Of a stretch of DNA of 64,000 nt, positions 22,021-33,744 are shown piece by piece. The position numbers were made by a program, and so were the translations under genes. The notes below the pieces were generated by a model. The model was not told where the DNA came from, did not search any database, and saw only the letters and a program-made list of their open reading frames with translations. Each line of letters begins with the position of its first letter. The stretch's first letter is position 1. Source of the stretch: Cristatella mucedo (lineage: Eukaryota > Bryozoa > Phylactolaemata > Cristatellidae); the NCBI GenBank assembly GCA_009760855.2, contig WPIO01000002.1:3247001-3311000 (forward strand), read 5' to 3'.

Positions 22021-23140
22021 TTATTATTTTATTTATGTAATTGTAACAAGACCTTTGACTTGGACCCCAAGATAACTAAATCTCTTTCCAGACACTTAGT
22101 ATGCAGGAAAAGTATGACCACCTTTCCAGACACTTAGTATGCAGGAAAAGTATGACCACCTTTCCAGACACTAAGTATGCAGGAAAAGGAAGAGTATCAA
22201 TAGTTTAAACTCGTGGCTCCTCTGCAAGTGCAGACAAAGCCGGCTATGGTAGTCAATCAGGAGATTACTTTATGTCAGTCAGTAATCAGTTCCAGACTTC
22301 GGGAGCGTATAAACTGAAGGCGCAGTCTCTTATATATTAGTAATTCGTCTGGGGCACAACCAATCGGCCAAAATTCGGAAAAGTGGTTCATGCCACGGGA
22401 GGTCTGATGTGAATTTGATGTAGGTAAAAGGCCAGAGCAAGAGAATGGAATTACCTAAAGGTGACGGATAGAATCATGAAGCCGAATGGACTGCTTGAGT
22501 GGCAGCCAGTGTAGATTGATGGACAGCGGTATAATGAAACAATTGCGGCATTTACGGCAATAAAAAAGTAAGCCTAGCTGCCAAGTTTTGAATCAACCGC
22601 AAGCATCTTATTGCACAGGATAGAAAACCTACATTTAGTGGGTGATATCGCTAATGTATGGACCAGCTTGGCTGTGGCATCCTTAGCTAAGCAAGCCCTA
22701 ATTTTTCCAAAGCTACGTACGTGAAAGTAGGCAGACGTAATTGTGTACCCGATGGGCCATCTAGTGACAAATCATTTTGGTAGAGAACACACACGGATTG
22801 TGGGCGGAGGCTACAGAAAATTTACCGGTAGAGTCGATTTTGAAAGCTAGGCTTTTCAGTTTCCGAGTAACACTTAGTATGCCAACCTGAAGCCCGTATG
22901 GCCACAATTAGCAGAAGAGGCTTTCACTCACAAGAATCCGAGCTACAAGGGGAGCTTTAGGTTTTATCAGTCATTAATTTTTGAAGGTGTACCCTCATCT
23001 AACATTTAATATCAACAGCATGTACTATAAGGGCACGCAGAGGTTTTGAGATACCAAAAGCCAGGGGTCAAAGCGAAAGTACAGCTGTGTGTCATCTGCA
23101 CGACAAAGAAAGTCAAATGGCTCAAATGGCTTAGGAACTA
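22020..23140 (-). mobile_element. LINE-A copy, minus strand, strongly diverged
   Basis: The 3' UTR is at 22060-22210. ORF remnants up to about 23110 align with the intact copy at 25395-26662, for example the segments for the QNSAARL region near 22590 and the tract before the YADD region near 23080. No open frame remains. Confidence 0.7.
22090..22195. repeat. 38 bp tandem repeat, about 2.8 units
   Basis: The unit TTTCCAGACACTTAGTATGC plus AGGAAAAGTATGACCACC is repeated nearly exactly. It is a local amplification of the LINE-A 3' UTR (compare 52047-52085). Confidence 0.92.
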
Positions 23141-23147
23141 CAACGGC

Positions 23148-23247
<100 letters not shown>

Positions 23248-23249
23248 AT

Positions 23250-24155
23250 AAACGGTGAAGTAAAGTGGCCCCAGAGAAATTTTTCGGGACTATTAACCAG
23301 TTTGGAGTAGGTCGGGGCATCCTCGCATTGCACATGCAGATGAATAGTCATAATACGGATTTCAACTCGATCAACCCGAAAAACGTATATGTCCATTGTC
23401 TTACAGGGTGCTAGGACTAATCGGGTACAACAGTGACACACTTGATCAGTTTATGATGAGGATGATAGTCGGAGTACTCTATATTATGCTAACCAGCTAC
23501 GAAGCTCCTAAATTCTAAGCTATTGAAGAAGTGTTGAGATGCTAGGCTATACCCCCTTACGCCAGAGAGAAGAGGCATTCCTCCCCCTACAATTGGCTCG
23601 TTCTAAAAATTGTATGCGTTCATCCTCTTTGAAGGTTCAGTCCCGTAACGAATCTTTGCTATAATCCTGGCACATACCGATGCTGTCATGCGATGCTTGC
23701 TGAGTTTGCAGTGTTTGCCCAGGTATCAATAACGATCAAACCAGACTTGATAAGCGCGTTACAGCAGCATGGCGAAATTACGAGCAAACTTGTAAGTTTT
23801 ACAATTAGCAATTCTCATGGAAATTATGGAAGCTAAAATAATTATCTCCAACATTGACTTCTTAAACATGTGGCGGCTACACCTAGTTGGTACACCTGAG
23901 GCGCTTCACCTACTCAAACTATTTTAAAAGGTTGGAGATAGTTTTACTAGCTACATAGATTGTGGCCAGGTTATGTGTAAGAAAGATTTAATTCACTATT
24001 TATTAGAATCATAGAAGAAGCAACCAATAAGCTGTTGTCTGCTAGTTCACAAAACAGCTAAATACAAGCACTCTAATCACGTGAAACAAGTTAGCACCGT
24101 AGACAAATGAAATAGAGTGACATTAAAATTAATCAAAGTGACGTCTATGAAATAT
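23250..24155. other. Unassigned sequence
   Basis: I recognise no gene or repeat here. Frames are short on both strands. Confidence 0.4.
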
Positions 24156-24159
24156 CTAC

Positions 24160-24340
24160 GCATTTTAATAATAATAATACATTTGTCTCTGGGCACTTTA
24201 CAGATGCTGTATAGAAAGCATTATCAAATGATTGGTGATAGCATTCACAAGCGGCAGGCACAGTGTAAGCAGATACATGCACACGAAAGACGAATCACAA
24301 ATATACTCCAAATGCTGTAATAAACAGGTGCTTTAATGAC
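24160..24340 (-). mobile_element. LINE-A-related 3' end, subfamily 2
   Basis: This 3' UTR variant reads GGGCACTTTACAGATGCTGT from the (TAA)n side, then a GCGGCAGGCACAGTGTAAGC segment. The same variant occurs at 38335, 41070 (plus) and 63805. Confidence 0.75.
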
Positions 24341-24344
24341 AGCA

Positions 24345-25390
24345 TTTGGTGTACGTTTTGAGGATCGAGAAGATGATTCTACGAATACAATGCAAGCAGA
24401 CGGCTTGGATAGTTGGTTATATGTCAGAGGTCACTTACAAATGTTTCTTTTGAAAAACTTCAGTGGTGGTCTAAATCTCTTTCTCCTCCTTTGATTACTA
24501 GATTAGCCGTCGAATTCGAGTAGCAAATCTGTTACTCTATAATATTTTCAAAGCAATCAAAAGCAGCTTGAGCGAACAGACTCTAATAATTTAATTTAAC
24601 AAAAGTACTTCAGTCAAACTATTTAGTCAGATACTATTTCAGGTGAGAATGGCGTTTACATGAGCAGTTTAGGTTACCGCTCGGTACGATTAGGACAAAG
24701 CGGTCGCTCAAAAAATGCACTCAGTCTGAATCAGAGCAAAATGTGACGACCAAATGTCTAGCTGGTATTGTCTAATGAGACGATAAGAACTACAGAAGAA
24801 CCAGATACTTTCCTTATTTGAATGAAGCGTCGCGTAGCAATGATCCTGTGGCATTCAAAATGCCTATATTTATGTGCTCGTGACCGCTTCAGAGTCGCAC
24901 TATTGATCTTTTACGTTTCAGCTTTGAGCCTTCGCTTGCTCTTACGATCACTTTAGAAATAGGAAATTTCGCGCATCAATATGCGTTTGCAATATGGCGC
25001 ACTGATTTCAAACCTTATGCTCTACTTTCTGTACTCATGACGCTGGATGTTCATACGATGAACGATACTAGCAGGATTTAGTGTGCGGCTGCATTAAATC
25101 AACTCTACTACACGCATGTCCTCCTAGCTTTTTCCGAGCGACCGATAGCTTAATTAACACGCAATAACAGCAATAATGATAATGATGTATTTGCCTAGTG
25201 TTCTAATTTAAACTTAATATTTTTTCGGCATTTCAAATAGCCTGGAAAGGAAGTACTTAAACTGATGTGGCATAGCCACGTGTGCCCACGTAGAGGACAA
25301 TCCGCGTGGGTAAAGCAAATGGTGCAATGTGCAAGTGAGTTTATCGCTTTGCTTTAAAATCTTCAAACCAGGGGATCTGATGATGGCATG
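24345..25390. other. Unassigned AT-rich sequence
   Basis: No gene or repeat family was recognised. A short AATAATGATAATGATG patch at 25170-25186 may be a LINE tail remnant. Confidence 0.35.
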
Positions 25391-25394
25391 CACT

Positions 25395-26662
25395 AATAAT
25401 AATAATAATATTAATTCACTGGATAAAGCGCCCTCAGAGAACTCAATCTCTCTCTAGGCGCTTTACATTTGCTGTAAAGTGAAATGCAATGGAATGGTAA
25501 GTAAAATCATGCTTGAAAAACAAACGAAATGAATAACATAGTTAGGGGTGACATGCACAGGGTCAGCATGCAAATGTGGTTAGTGGCAGCATGCACAGTG
25601 TCACCACGCATAAGCAAATCAAGGACGAATCACAGGGACCCACTAAATGCTGTCCTAAATAGGTGTGTTTTTAGGTTCCTTTTAAATGTGGTCAGGTCAG
25701 GGGATGTTCTGACGCAGGTCGGGAGGGAGTTCCAGGCTTTGGGAGCATATGAACTAAGTGCGCGGTCTCCAAAGGATTTACGGTTTGTACGAGGTATTTC
25801 TAGACTGTTGGATTCCGAAAAGCGGGTGGTACGATGCTTGGCCTGACGGGGTAGTATATCTGACAGGTAGGCTGGAGCCATAGAATGAAGGGACCGAAAA
25901 GTGAGCGACGAAACCTTGAAGTCAATCAGTTGCTTGACTGGTAGCCAGTGCAGGTCGGCGAGAAGTGGAGTAATGTGGCAACTGCGACGCTCACGGCAGA
26001 CAAGTCTAGCTGCCGAGTTTTGCACCAGCTGCAATCGCCTGATCGCACATGCTGGTAGGCCACTAAGCAGTGAGTTGCAGAAGTCAAGACGGGATGTCAC
26101 GAATGCATGGACCAACTTGGACGTGGTATCTTTATCTAAACAAGCCCGAATTTTAGCAATGTTATGAAGCTGCAAATAGGCGGATTTGACTGTGGAGCTG
26201 ATATGGTCGTCTAACGAGAGGTCGCTTTGGAATATGACACCTAGATTTCGAGCTGATTCAACTGGAGATATGCTGGCAGAGCCAATTTTGAGAGTCAGCC
26301 TGTCCAATCTCTGGAGCACACTGGGTTTGCCCATAACTAGTAAGTTAGTTTTATCATCGTTAAGTTTTAGAAAATTTGCTGCCATCCATGTGCGGATGTC
26401 ATCAATGCATGCAGCTAGTGAGTTGAGAGAATTTGAGGTGCTCGAAGGCTGGGAGGGATCAAAGCAAAGGTACAACTGAGTGTCATCCGCATAGAAGTGA
26501 AAGCCTAGATTGTGCTTGGCAATCACATCAGCAAGAGGCAGAGTATAAACCGTGAAAAGAACCCGACCTACACTGAGCCCTGAGGTACTCCATATTTCAG
26601 AGGTACTTCAGATGATCTTTGTCCATTCACGTCAGTACTCTGGAGTCTCCCACTGAAATGCA
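25395..26662 (-). mobile_element. LINE-A, best-preserved copy: RT palm to 3' end
   Basis: A 298-codon minus-strand frame (26526-25630) is intact from just before YADD to the C-terminus. It has FHFYADDTQLYL, NFLKLNDDKTNLLVMGK, NLGVIFQSDLSLDDHI, QNSAARLVCRERRSCHITPL, LHWLPVKQ and APKAWNSLPTCV, the usual order in CR1/L2-group elements. A frameshift separates it from GVPQGSV just upstream (about 26570). The 3' UTR ends in (TAA)n at 25395. The element is 5' truncated where a SINE-I starts at 26665. Confidence 0.92.
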
Positions 26663-26664
26663 CT

Positions 26665-26840
26665 GTGTTGTCATAGCCCAGGAGGTAAGGTCCTCGCTCT
26701 CCACGACCGTTGTTTTGGGTTTGAATCCTGCAGTAGGCGATACTTTATTGTCACCTGCAAGCGGTGGTGAAAATCGTCCTGTCGCTATGCAAATAAGGCT
26801 GTTAAATCAGCTAATATTTTTATACGATAGCAAGCTGCGG
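26665..26840 (+). mobile_element. SINE-I copy
   Basis: It has the A box CATAGCCCAGGAGG, a B box GGTTTGAATCC, the body CTGCAAGCGGTGGTGAAAAT and the end GGCTGTTAAATCAGCTAATA. It abuts the 5' end of the LINE-A copy and is in the opposite orientation. Confidence 0.85.
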
Positions 26841-26929
26841 GCTGTAGGTGCTTAGGAACAAAAATGGGGGTTTCAAAAAAATATTTCAATTCAGGTGGAG
26901 GCACCGATAAACGACCGGTGCCAGAGGAA

Positions 26930-27200
26930 ATGGAGGAGGGTGAAGACCATGTGGTGGCTATTCCAATAAAGTCTCCGTAGCAAAAGAGTGGTGGACATGC
27001 AAGTGAGTGACAAGAATTTGAAGTCGATGCGCTGCTTTCCCGGGGAGCCAGACTTCAGATCTAGGCGAAGTGGTGTAAAGTGCTAGTTGCTGCGTTCAAT
27101 AATAATATTAATAATGATAGTAAATAAATCTTTGCTATATATCTCTGACAGAAATAAATCTCTATTCAGGTGCTGTGCAACTCCGAAAACATTCAAACTT
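26930..27200 (-). mobile_element. LINE-A fragments, minus strand
   Basis: Two short pieces occur: ORF sequence for the LPVKQ..DFK region at 26985-27095, and a diverged (TAA)n-tailed 3' UTR at 27098-27185. Confidence 0.55.
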
Positions 27201-27469
27201 TACAACGCTGAAAAAATGAAAACAAATTAGAGTAACAGACATGCATGGTATTGATCACAACATGTGACCTTACGTAGGAAATTTTTTGAGGTTTCTGAAT
27301 TTGATGTGGCAAATTTAAAAAAGGCTAGTAAAATTCTAGTAAAAGCCTAGGTTTAGTATAAAAAGCACGTCTCTTTAAGACCATATACCACCCGATCTGT
27401 GGTCTTCGCTGACAGACAAAAGTAGCCCGGCCATAACGAAGATTTGTAATGCTTCTCTGAAAAACTGGT

Positions 27470-28310
27470 TTGTACCTAAATCCTTTAAATCGGCCATCAT
27501 TAGACCAATACTTTAAAAGCCTGAATTAGACAAAGAGGCCATTGCAAACTATCACCCTGTTTCCCTTCATCATTTTTTTTAAGGATTCTTAAGAGAATGG
27601 TCATTAAGTAGCTTATAGCTCACGTTAAAAAATATCAAAGTGTTAGAGAAATTTCGATCGGGGTTCATGCAGCAGCACTCCACTGAAACTCCTCCGCTAG
27701 CCGATGAGATCCTTACATTTGGTGCAAAACTCTGCCGCTAGGCTTGTCTGCCGTGAGCGTCACAGTTGCCACATCACACCACTTCTCGCCAACCTGCACT
27801 CGGGCAACGCATCGACTTAAAGGTTTTTGTCATTCCCTTTTCCTATCAGATCTGCTCCCTCAGCAAGCTAAGCATCGTACCTCCCGCTTTTCAGAATCTA
27901 ATTATCTATACCTCCATCAAACCTCATATCCCATAGAGACCGTGCATTTAGTTCGTTTACTCCCAAAGCCTGGAACTCACTTCCGACTTGCGTCACGACA
28001 TCCCCTGACTTGACCACATTTAAAAATAAACTAAAAAAGCATCTATTTATCACAGCATTTAGTGGGTCCCTGTGATAAGACCTTAATATGCTTATGCGTG
28101 CTGACACATTGCATACTACCACTAACCATACTTTCGTGCTGACGCTGTGCATGTCATCCCTAATAAGGTTATTCTTGTTTTTGTGCATGCTACCACTAAC
28201 CATTCTATCGTGATTACTTTGCAGAAAATGTAAAGTGCCTGAAAAGAGATTGAGTTCTCTGAGTTATCTATATCAAACATGATATTTATTATATATTTAC
28301 TGTTATCATT
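27470..28310 (+). mobile_element. LINE-A copy with internal deletion
   Basis: Plus-strand frames give KSFKSAIIRPIL, NYHPVS and VLEKFRSGF (RT start). They then jump at about 27720 to LVQNSAARLVCRERHSC near the C-terminus, so the palm with YADD is deleted. The 3' UTR follows to about 28310. Confidence 0.8.
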
Positions 28311-28314
28311 AGTA

Positions 28315-29645
28315 CTGTGCTGCAACGATGAAGAGAATGCCGGTGCCCTAACACTACTAGATTTATGAGCTGCCTTCAACACTATGAGAAAACGATCGGT
28401 CTTTCAGACGAGGGACTGGCGTGGTTCAAATCGTACTGTCCTACCTTGCCCAGTCCGTGTCGCATGGAGATCAGGTCTCATTCACCGGACCGGTCTCTTG
28501 TGGTGTCCTTCAAGGGTCCGTCTTAAGTCCTTTGTCGTTCTCAATTAACACTCAACCTCTATGTAGAATGTTTCGGGCCCATGGAATATCGCCTTTATGT
28601 TTAAGATACTCAGCTGCATTTTTCATTTAAACCGTCAGAACTTGCTGCAGCGACTAATACAAACTGAACGCCTGCCTTACTGACGTTCAATCCTGGATGC
28701 AGGCAAAGTTCCTTAAACTAAGCGACGATAAAACGGAACTGCTACTCACAGGACACCACAAGCGTGTGGCTGGAACTAGAAGACTTTGCTCTTGTAATAG
28801 GTGATGCGGTTGTGAGACCATCGCCGTGAGCTCGAAATTTGGGCGTCGTCTTCGACAGCTGCCTACATTTTGAAAGCTTCATTCAGATAACTGCTTCTAC
28901 AGCTAGCCGTCACTTCAGATCCCTCTCTAAGATTAGGAGCTATATTCCACGTTGGCTTGCATAAACTTTAATAAGCTCCTTTCTCCAGTCTTGGCTAGAT
29001 TAATGTAATTTCCTTTTGGCTGGGCTACTGAAAAAAAAGCTACCAGGCTACTGCAGCTGGTGATGAATATGGCTGCACGACTAGTTTAAAACCCTAGAGG
29101 CTTAACCACGTGTCTCCATTGCTAAAAGAGCTTGATTGCTGCCGGTTGATCAACATATACATAGTCAAGTTCTTACGCCAATTCAGAAGGCCCGCCACGG
29201 CCTGGCTCCTTCATATCTTGCTGAGCTGCTGCACCAGTTTCAGCCTCTTCGTGCCCTCAGGTCCCGTTTGACAATAAATTAGTTGTTCCATTCCTCCGCT
29301 TAAAGATTGTTGGCGACAGAAGCTTTTGCTCTGCAGGTCCTAGGCAGTGGAACTCGCTTCCACAATTCTTACGCAATGTCATCTACTCTCCCCCGTTTGA
29401 ATATTGCGCATCCTTTCCAGCCGTCCTGAACTGCTACTTCCATGTTACTCAACGCATCAACTGCCCTCCTGACTCAGCTATGATTCCCACTTACTCTTTG
29501 CTGCTTGAAATCGCGTCTGATGGCAACTGAACACGTATCGGAAGCCTCTTAGACTGAGTGTGCTATGTAAAAACTCTCTTGCATAACATTCAAATAGTCT
29601 CCGTGGCTTTGTGGAGTTACAGGCGGAGATTCATTAAAATACGCC
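28315..29645 (+). mobile_element. LINE-B reverse transcriptase copy (L2-like)
   Basis: Degenerate plus-strand RT has LLDL..AAFNT, VSFTGPVSCGVLQGSVLSPL, KFLKLSDDKTELLLTG, RLLQLVMNMAARLV, and GDRSFCSAGPRQWNSLPQFL, then a 3' UTR ending near TGTGGAGTTACAGGCGGAGA. It is a different family from LINE-A, with another C-terminus and another 3' end. Confidence 0.8.
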
Positions 29646-29879
29646 GAGACAAGCATTAAAAGGCAAACAGGCGTCATGCTAAGGCCAGCATGCTAAGACA
29701 AACGAGAACACACTGACGGCCGTCGGTTAGTGGGCGGTTGGGCAAGTCACATTCCCTACGTCGTGGAAAGAGAAGCATACAAAGCACACGGGTGAAAATA
29801 AAGACATGTTCACTGGGGCGATGGGGAAAACTGGCATGTCTAGAGATGCTTCCGTTTCTTTGACTTACACGATGCAAGC

Positions 29880-30525
29880 TTATTGTAAGTGGTGACTGTT
29901 TCTGGAAATGAGTCCCAGACTTATGGAACATACGAGCTAAGGGCTGGCTCACCATAAGAGGTCTCCAAGTGAGTTTAGTTTGATGGTAACCAGTACAAGT
30001 TGGTGAGAAGTGATTCAGCGCAAGAGTTGCGACGATCAGGTTAGACACATACTGCTGCCTATTTTCCACCATCCGCAAGTGTCTTTAGGAGAGTGCAATC
30101 AAACCTGCAAGGCGAGAGTTCCAGAAATCTAGCATGGATGTCACGAGACCTAGATTAACTGTGATGCAGTATTAATCTAATTGTGCGCTCGTATCTAAGT
30201 AGACGATAGTTTTTAATACTACTTAGCTAAAATGAGCCGCTTTGGACGGACAAGTGGATATGTGGTCTGGCTGGCGATCATTTTGCAACAGGATATCGTG
30301 CAGAGATTACAGGAGACATTCTAGTAGAGTGACACATTTATAGAATGAGAGCTTTTACTTCCGACTGAAATCAGGTTTTCCCATAACTACGAGCTTGCCC
30401 TTGCCGTCTTTAAATTTTAGCTGTCATCCAAGCAATAGTGAAAGAAGTAGAAATTGTACAGGAACCAGCAAATTCGAGGTGATCGATTTCCATGAGGATT
30501 GAAACACAACTAGAGCTTAGTATCT
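29880..30525 (-). mobile_element. LINE-A fragment, minus strand, degenerate
   Basis: It aligns segment by segment with 25740-26460 of the best copy (for example ACCAGTACAAGTTGGTGAGA and TTTTCCCATAACTACGAGCT) but with many indels and stops. Neither end is clear. Confidence 0.65.
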
Positions 30526-30529
30526 GCCA

Positions 30530-31720
30530 GCATGTCATCGGAATTACTGTAATGGCAATACTTTGTGCCAGCGTCGCATTCGCTTGTCAAAGAGTGCACA
30601 TGCTGCACGACCGAATGCAGCCCGCATTAATAATGCCCATCAAATTTTGTTTCTCTAACCTTCGCCTGGAAACCGCTAACAATGCGACAGCTACCCAAAT
30701 GTGGCTCCATTGTTAAAAGGAACAACACATGTGCATAAAGTTAAACAGTAGTTGCTTGGAAACGCCTGCAAAAGCTTGATTGTGACTTAAGTACCGGGAA
30801 AGAGCTCATTGAGTGTTGGATTGAAGCGTCGATTCAGCGATCTTGATTGTTGTTGTTTCCACCACTTCGATCCGTTTGCTACCTATTGCTAATCGCAGAC
30901 TTATCATCGGCAGCTGGGCCTGCTTGGTTGTGCTTTCCAAAAGTACCGATACGAACCATCAAACTTGTCCACTTATCCTACTGTATAATAGATAATAGAT
31001 CATACTTGTCATGTACAGATACAAGCTGGCAACGAGCAATTGATGAAGGAGACTCGGCAGCTATACAAAATAAGGGAGTGGCATTGTCAAGGACTTCATA
31101 AAAAAATTGCTTGAACGCACATTACTAGTCACGTAATAATTCAAGCCATGCGGCATCGCGAATTAAAGATTCTTTTCTGCTCATGTGGACTAATGTTAAT
31201 GAATACAATTATGAAATAATTTAGCTTCTCATATTAAAAATGAGCGCCTTTTTGCAAGACATAGGAATATAGATGCGTCACAGGCACTGACTTGTAAATA
31301 TAAACCACGTTGAGTGACCGAGCACTCTGGCTCACTTTGCAGCAGCTTCTTCTTTTAGCTGAGATGGATACGGGAGAAAGCTGTGGACGAATTCACCTGA
31401 GCTTAGGATTTTGAGCGTCCGGTGGCAACTCTCTATTCACTCGCTGGAGCTAAACGTTGCACGACTTGATTTGCTCTTGGCCGAAGATTGCAGCCACCTG
31501 CGAGGCACCGGCGGGACAGCGTAGGGAGACTTCTGAAGCGCTCCGTCCGCGCAGCAAGAGCCAGGAATAAATCACTCTACGTACGAGAGTCGTAGTTTTT
31601 CAGGTTTACCGCGAGTCTCGAAAGAAAAAGCCACAGCATGCTGCGGTGTCGATGCGTACTCAGCATTTTGGCACAAGGAGAGCTGCTGCACGGAGAACCT
31701 CAAGCGAGAGCTCCCCGAAT
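30530..31720. other. Unassigned sequence
   Basis: No protein family, RNA gene or known repeat was recognised on either strand. Confidence 0.4.
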
Positions 31721-31724
31721 TGTC

Positions 31725-31950
31725 CTTTGTATGCTTATGCATGCTGAGACTGTGCATGCTGCCACTAACCATGTTTGCGTGCTGACCCTGTGAACGTAAT
31801 CTCTAACCATGTTATGTTCGTTATCATTGAGCAATCTACAGGCTAACCATTCGACCATGCTTCCTTTGCAGCATGTGTAGAGTGCCTAGAAAGAGATTGA
31901 GTTCTCTGAGGGCGCTATACAAAAGTATTATTATTATTATTATTATTATT
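31725..31950 (+). mobile_element. LINE-A 3' UTR copy, plus strand
   Basis: It reads CACTAACCATGTTTGCGTGC, then GTGCCTAGAAAGAGATTGAG and TTCTCTGAGGGCG, and ends in (TTA)n. It is truncated to the 3' UTR. Confidence 0.88.
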
Positions 31951-32104
31951 GACGTCCCGAGCAAGCCCAGGCGCCTGCTCAAATTATGCGATAGAGCAAT
32001 AATCAAAAGGCAAAAGTCACATTTTCGGTTTTCTATGCACTTTATTCCGATTAAGGGCATCAACCTTCGCAAGGATATAATAATATTAATAAGTATCTAT
32101 TATA

Positions 32105-32320
32105 TCACACTGTGCATGCTGCCACTAACCACATTTGCATACTGACACTGTGCATGTCACCCTTAACCATGTTATTCACGTTGTTTATCAAGCATGATAT
32201 TACTCACCATTCAATCGCGTTTCCCTTTGCACCCAATGTAAAGCGCCTAGAAAGAGATTGAGTTCTCTAAGGGCGCTTTATTAAGGGCATTATTATTATT
32301 ATTATTATTATTATTTAGCG
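32105..32320 (+). mobile_element. LINE-A 3' UTR copy, plus strand
   Basis: This second 3' UTR-only copy has CACTGTGCATGCTGCCACTA through AAAGCGCCTAGAAAGAGATT to a (TTA)n tail. Confidence 0.88.
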
Positions 32321-32599
32321 CTCCAAGAGATTTAAAACTATTTAAAGTCACTTTACACGTGCCGCAAAGGAAGCTTGTCGGTTGCTTCGTTACAAGATGC
32401 ACATTTTCAATACGCACACGTGCACACGGAACAATTTACACGGACGGAGAAAATGCTTCGAGGAGCAGGAGAGTTTTTAGCATCTTTTAGAATATCGGCC
32501 AATCAGGAGATAATTTGAAGCGGCCCTGGTTTGGCCCAGGGGTCAATGCTCGCTCATAACCACCAAGGTTATTGGCTTGAGCTCTGCGACATATGTAAA

Positions 32600-33155
32600 C
32601 AATAATAATAATAATGCATTTGATATCGCGCCCTTACAGAACTCAATATCTTTCCAGGAACTTTACATTTGCTGCAAAGGAAGCACAATAGAATGGTTAG
32701 TGGTAGCATGTAATTTAATACATTAATTATATTATTATAAACTATTAATATAAAATATAAAATATAAAATATTATATTATATTACATTATATATTAATAA
32801 ATATAAATAATATTATAAAATATTAATCATTATAATATATAATATATAATATATATATAATGTAATATCTCCGTCTCTAACTCTACAAATCCATGAAGAC
32901 TAAAGCGTGCTCAATAAACGACAAGAATAACGTGGTTATGGATGACATGCACAGGGTCAGCATGTAAGTTTGGTTAGTGGCAGCATGCAGAGTGACAGCA
33001 CGCATAACCACATAAAGGACGAATCAAAGGAGCCCACTATATGCTGTGATAAATAGATGAGTTTTTAGTTTCTTTTTAAACGTTGACAAGTCGCAGATGT
33101 CGTGACGCAAGTCGGGAGTGAGTTCAGAGCTTTGGGACCATACGAACAAAAGGTA
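32600..33155 (-). mobile_element. LINE-A 3' end, minus strand, itself interrupted
   Basis: The tail is at 32600, the 3' UTR at 32625-32710, and the remainder with the ORF end at 32910-33155. It is interrupted at 32711-32905 by a LINE-B 3' end flanked by AGCATG and AGCGTG. Confidence 0.8.
32711..32905 (-). mobile_element. LINE-B 3' end with expanded AT tail
   Basis: About 45 bp at 32861-32905 are the reverse complement of the LINE-B 3' UTR (compare 34330-34365). The other 150 bp are A/T-only sequence made of TAAAATA and TATAATA units, read as an expanded and mutated 3' microsatellite. Confidence 0.6.
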
Positions 33156-33299
33156 TGTGAAGCACCCGGATAGAGATTAAGGTTGTTTGTGACTCTATAC
33201 AGATAAATAATATTTATATATTTATATATGTATTATACATGTATATATATATATGTATATGCGTTATCGAGAAAAATATTTTTAACTAGTATATATACA

Positions 33300-33690
33300 T
33301 TAGCCGGCGGTGCCTTGTCCTGCCGGGGTCGAGCGTGCTACCCGTGCCTACCGGTTCACAAACACGGGTTCCGAGCCGGTAATGGCGTCGGAGATGCAGT
33401 GCTGCCTTAAAGCCGGCCTCTCCGCGCATGGGATGCCGAGGTCGGCCAGGCAAGCGTTATTGTTTGATCACCAGCTGCCGAAACTCCAGACCACGAAGGG
33501 CCTCACCACTGCCAGCGGTCAGGAAAGACCGAGCAATGCCTGCATATTTATCGGATAACTTTCCGGCCACCACAACCACAGCATCCTCGCTGCTGTCGAA
33601 TGGAATCGTCACATCCACAATTATTAGATCAGTGCCAGTGTCAATGACCAGGTCCGGCTTGAGAGCCAGACCACCGGCAAGGAGGATATA
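33300..33690 (-). mobile_element. R2-type restriction-like endonuclease fragment
   Basis: The minus-strand frame from 33690 to 33458 reads LKPDLVIDTG, then LIIVDVTIPFDSSED and AGKLSDKYAGIARSFL. The PD...(I/V)VDVT(V/I)PF...K..KY pattern is that of the C-terminal endonuclease of R2/NeSL-type retrotransposons. A stop follows KQ, but the same protein seems to continue in another frame to about 33300, so it is a frameshifted pseudogene. The zinc-knuckle and RT that should lie upstream are absent beyond 33690. Confidence 0.7.
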
Positions 33691-33744
33691 TTTTTATATG
33701 TGTGTGTGTTAGTTTGAAAATATTAATCCATATATGAAGCATGT

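Larger units (their letters stand above)
32526..33215 (+). mobile_element. SINE-II copy split by a LINE-A insertion
   Basis: The head (TTTGGCCCAGGGGTCAATGC ... GCTCTGCGACATATGTAAA) ends at 32599. The tail (TATGTGAAGCACCCGGATAG ... ) resumes at 33156. The LINE-A between them is flanked by TATGTAAA and TATGTGAAG, a probable target-site duplication. Confidence 0.65.
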
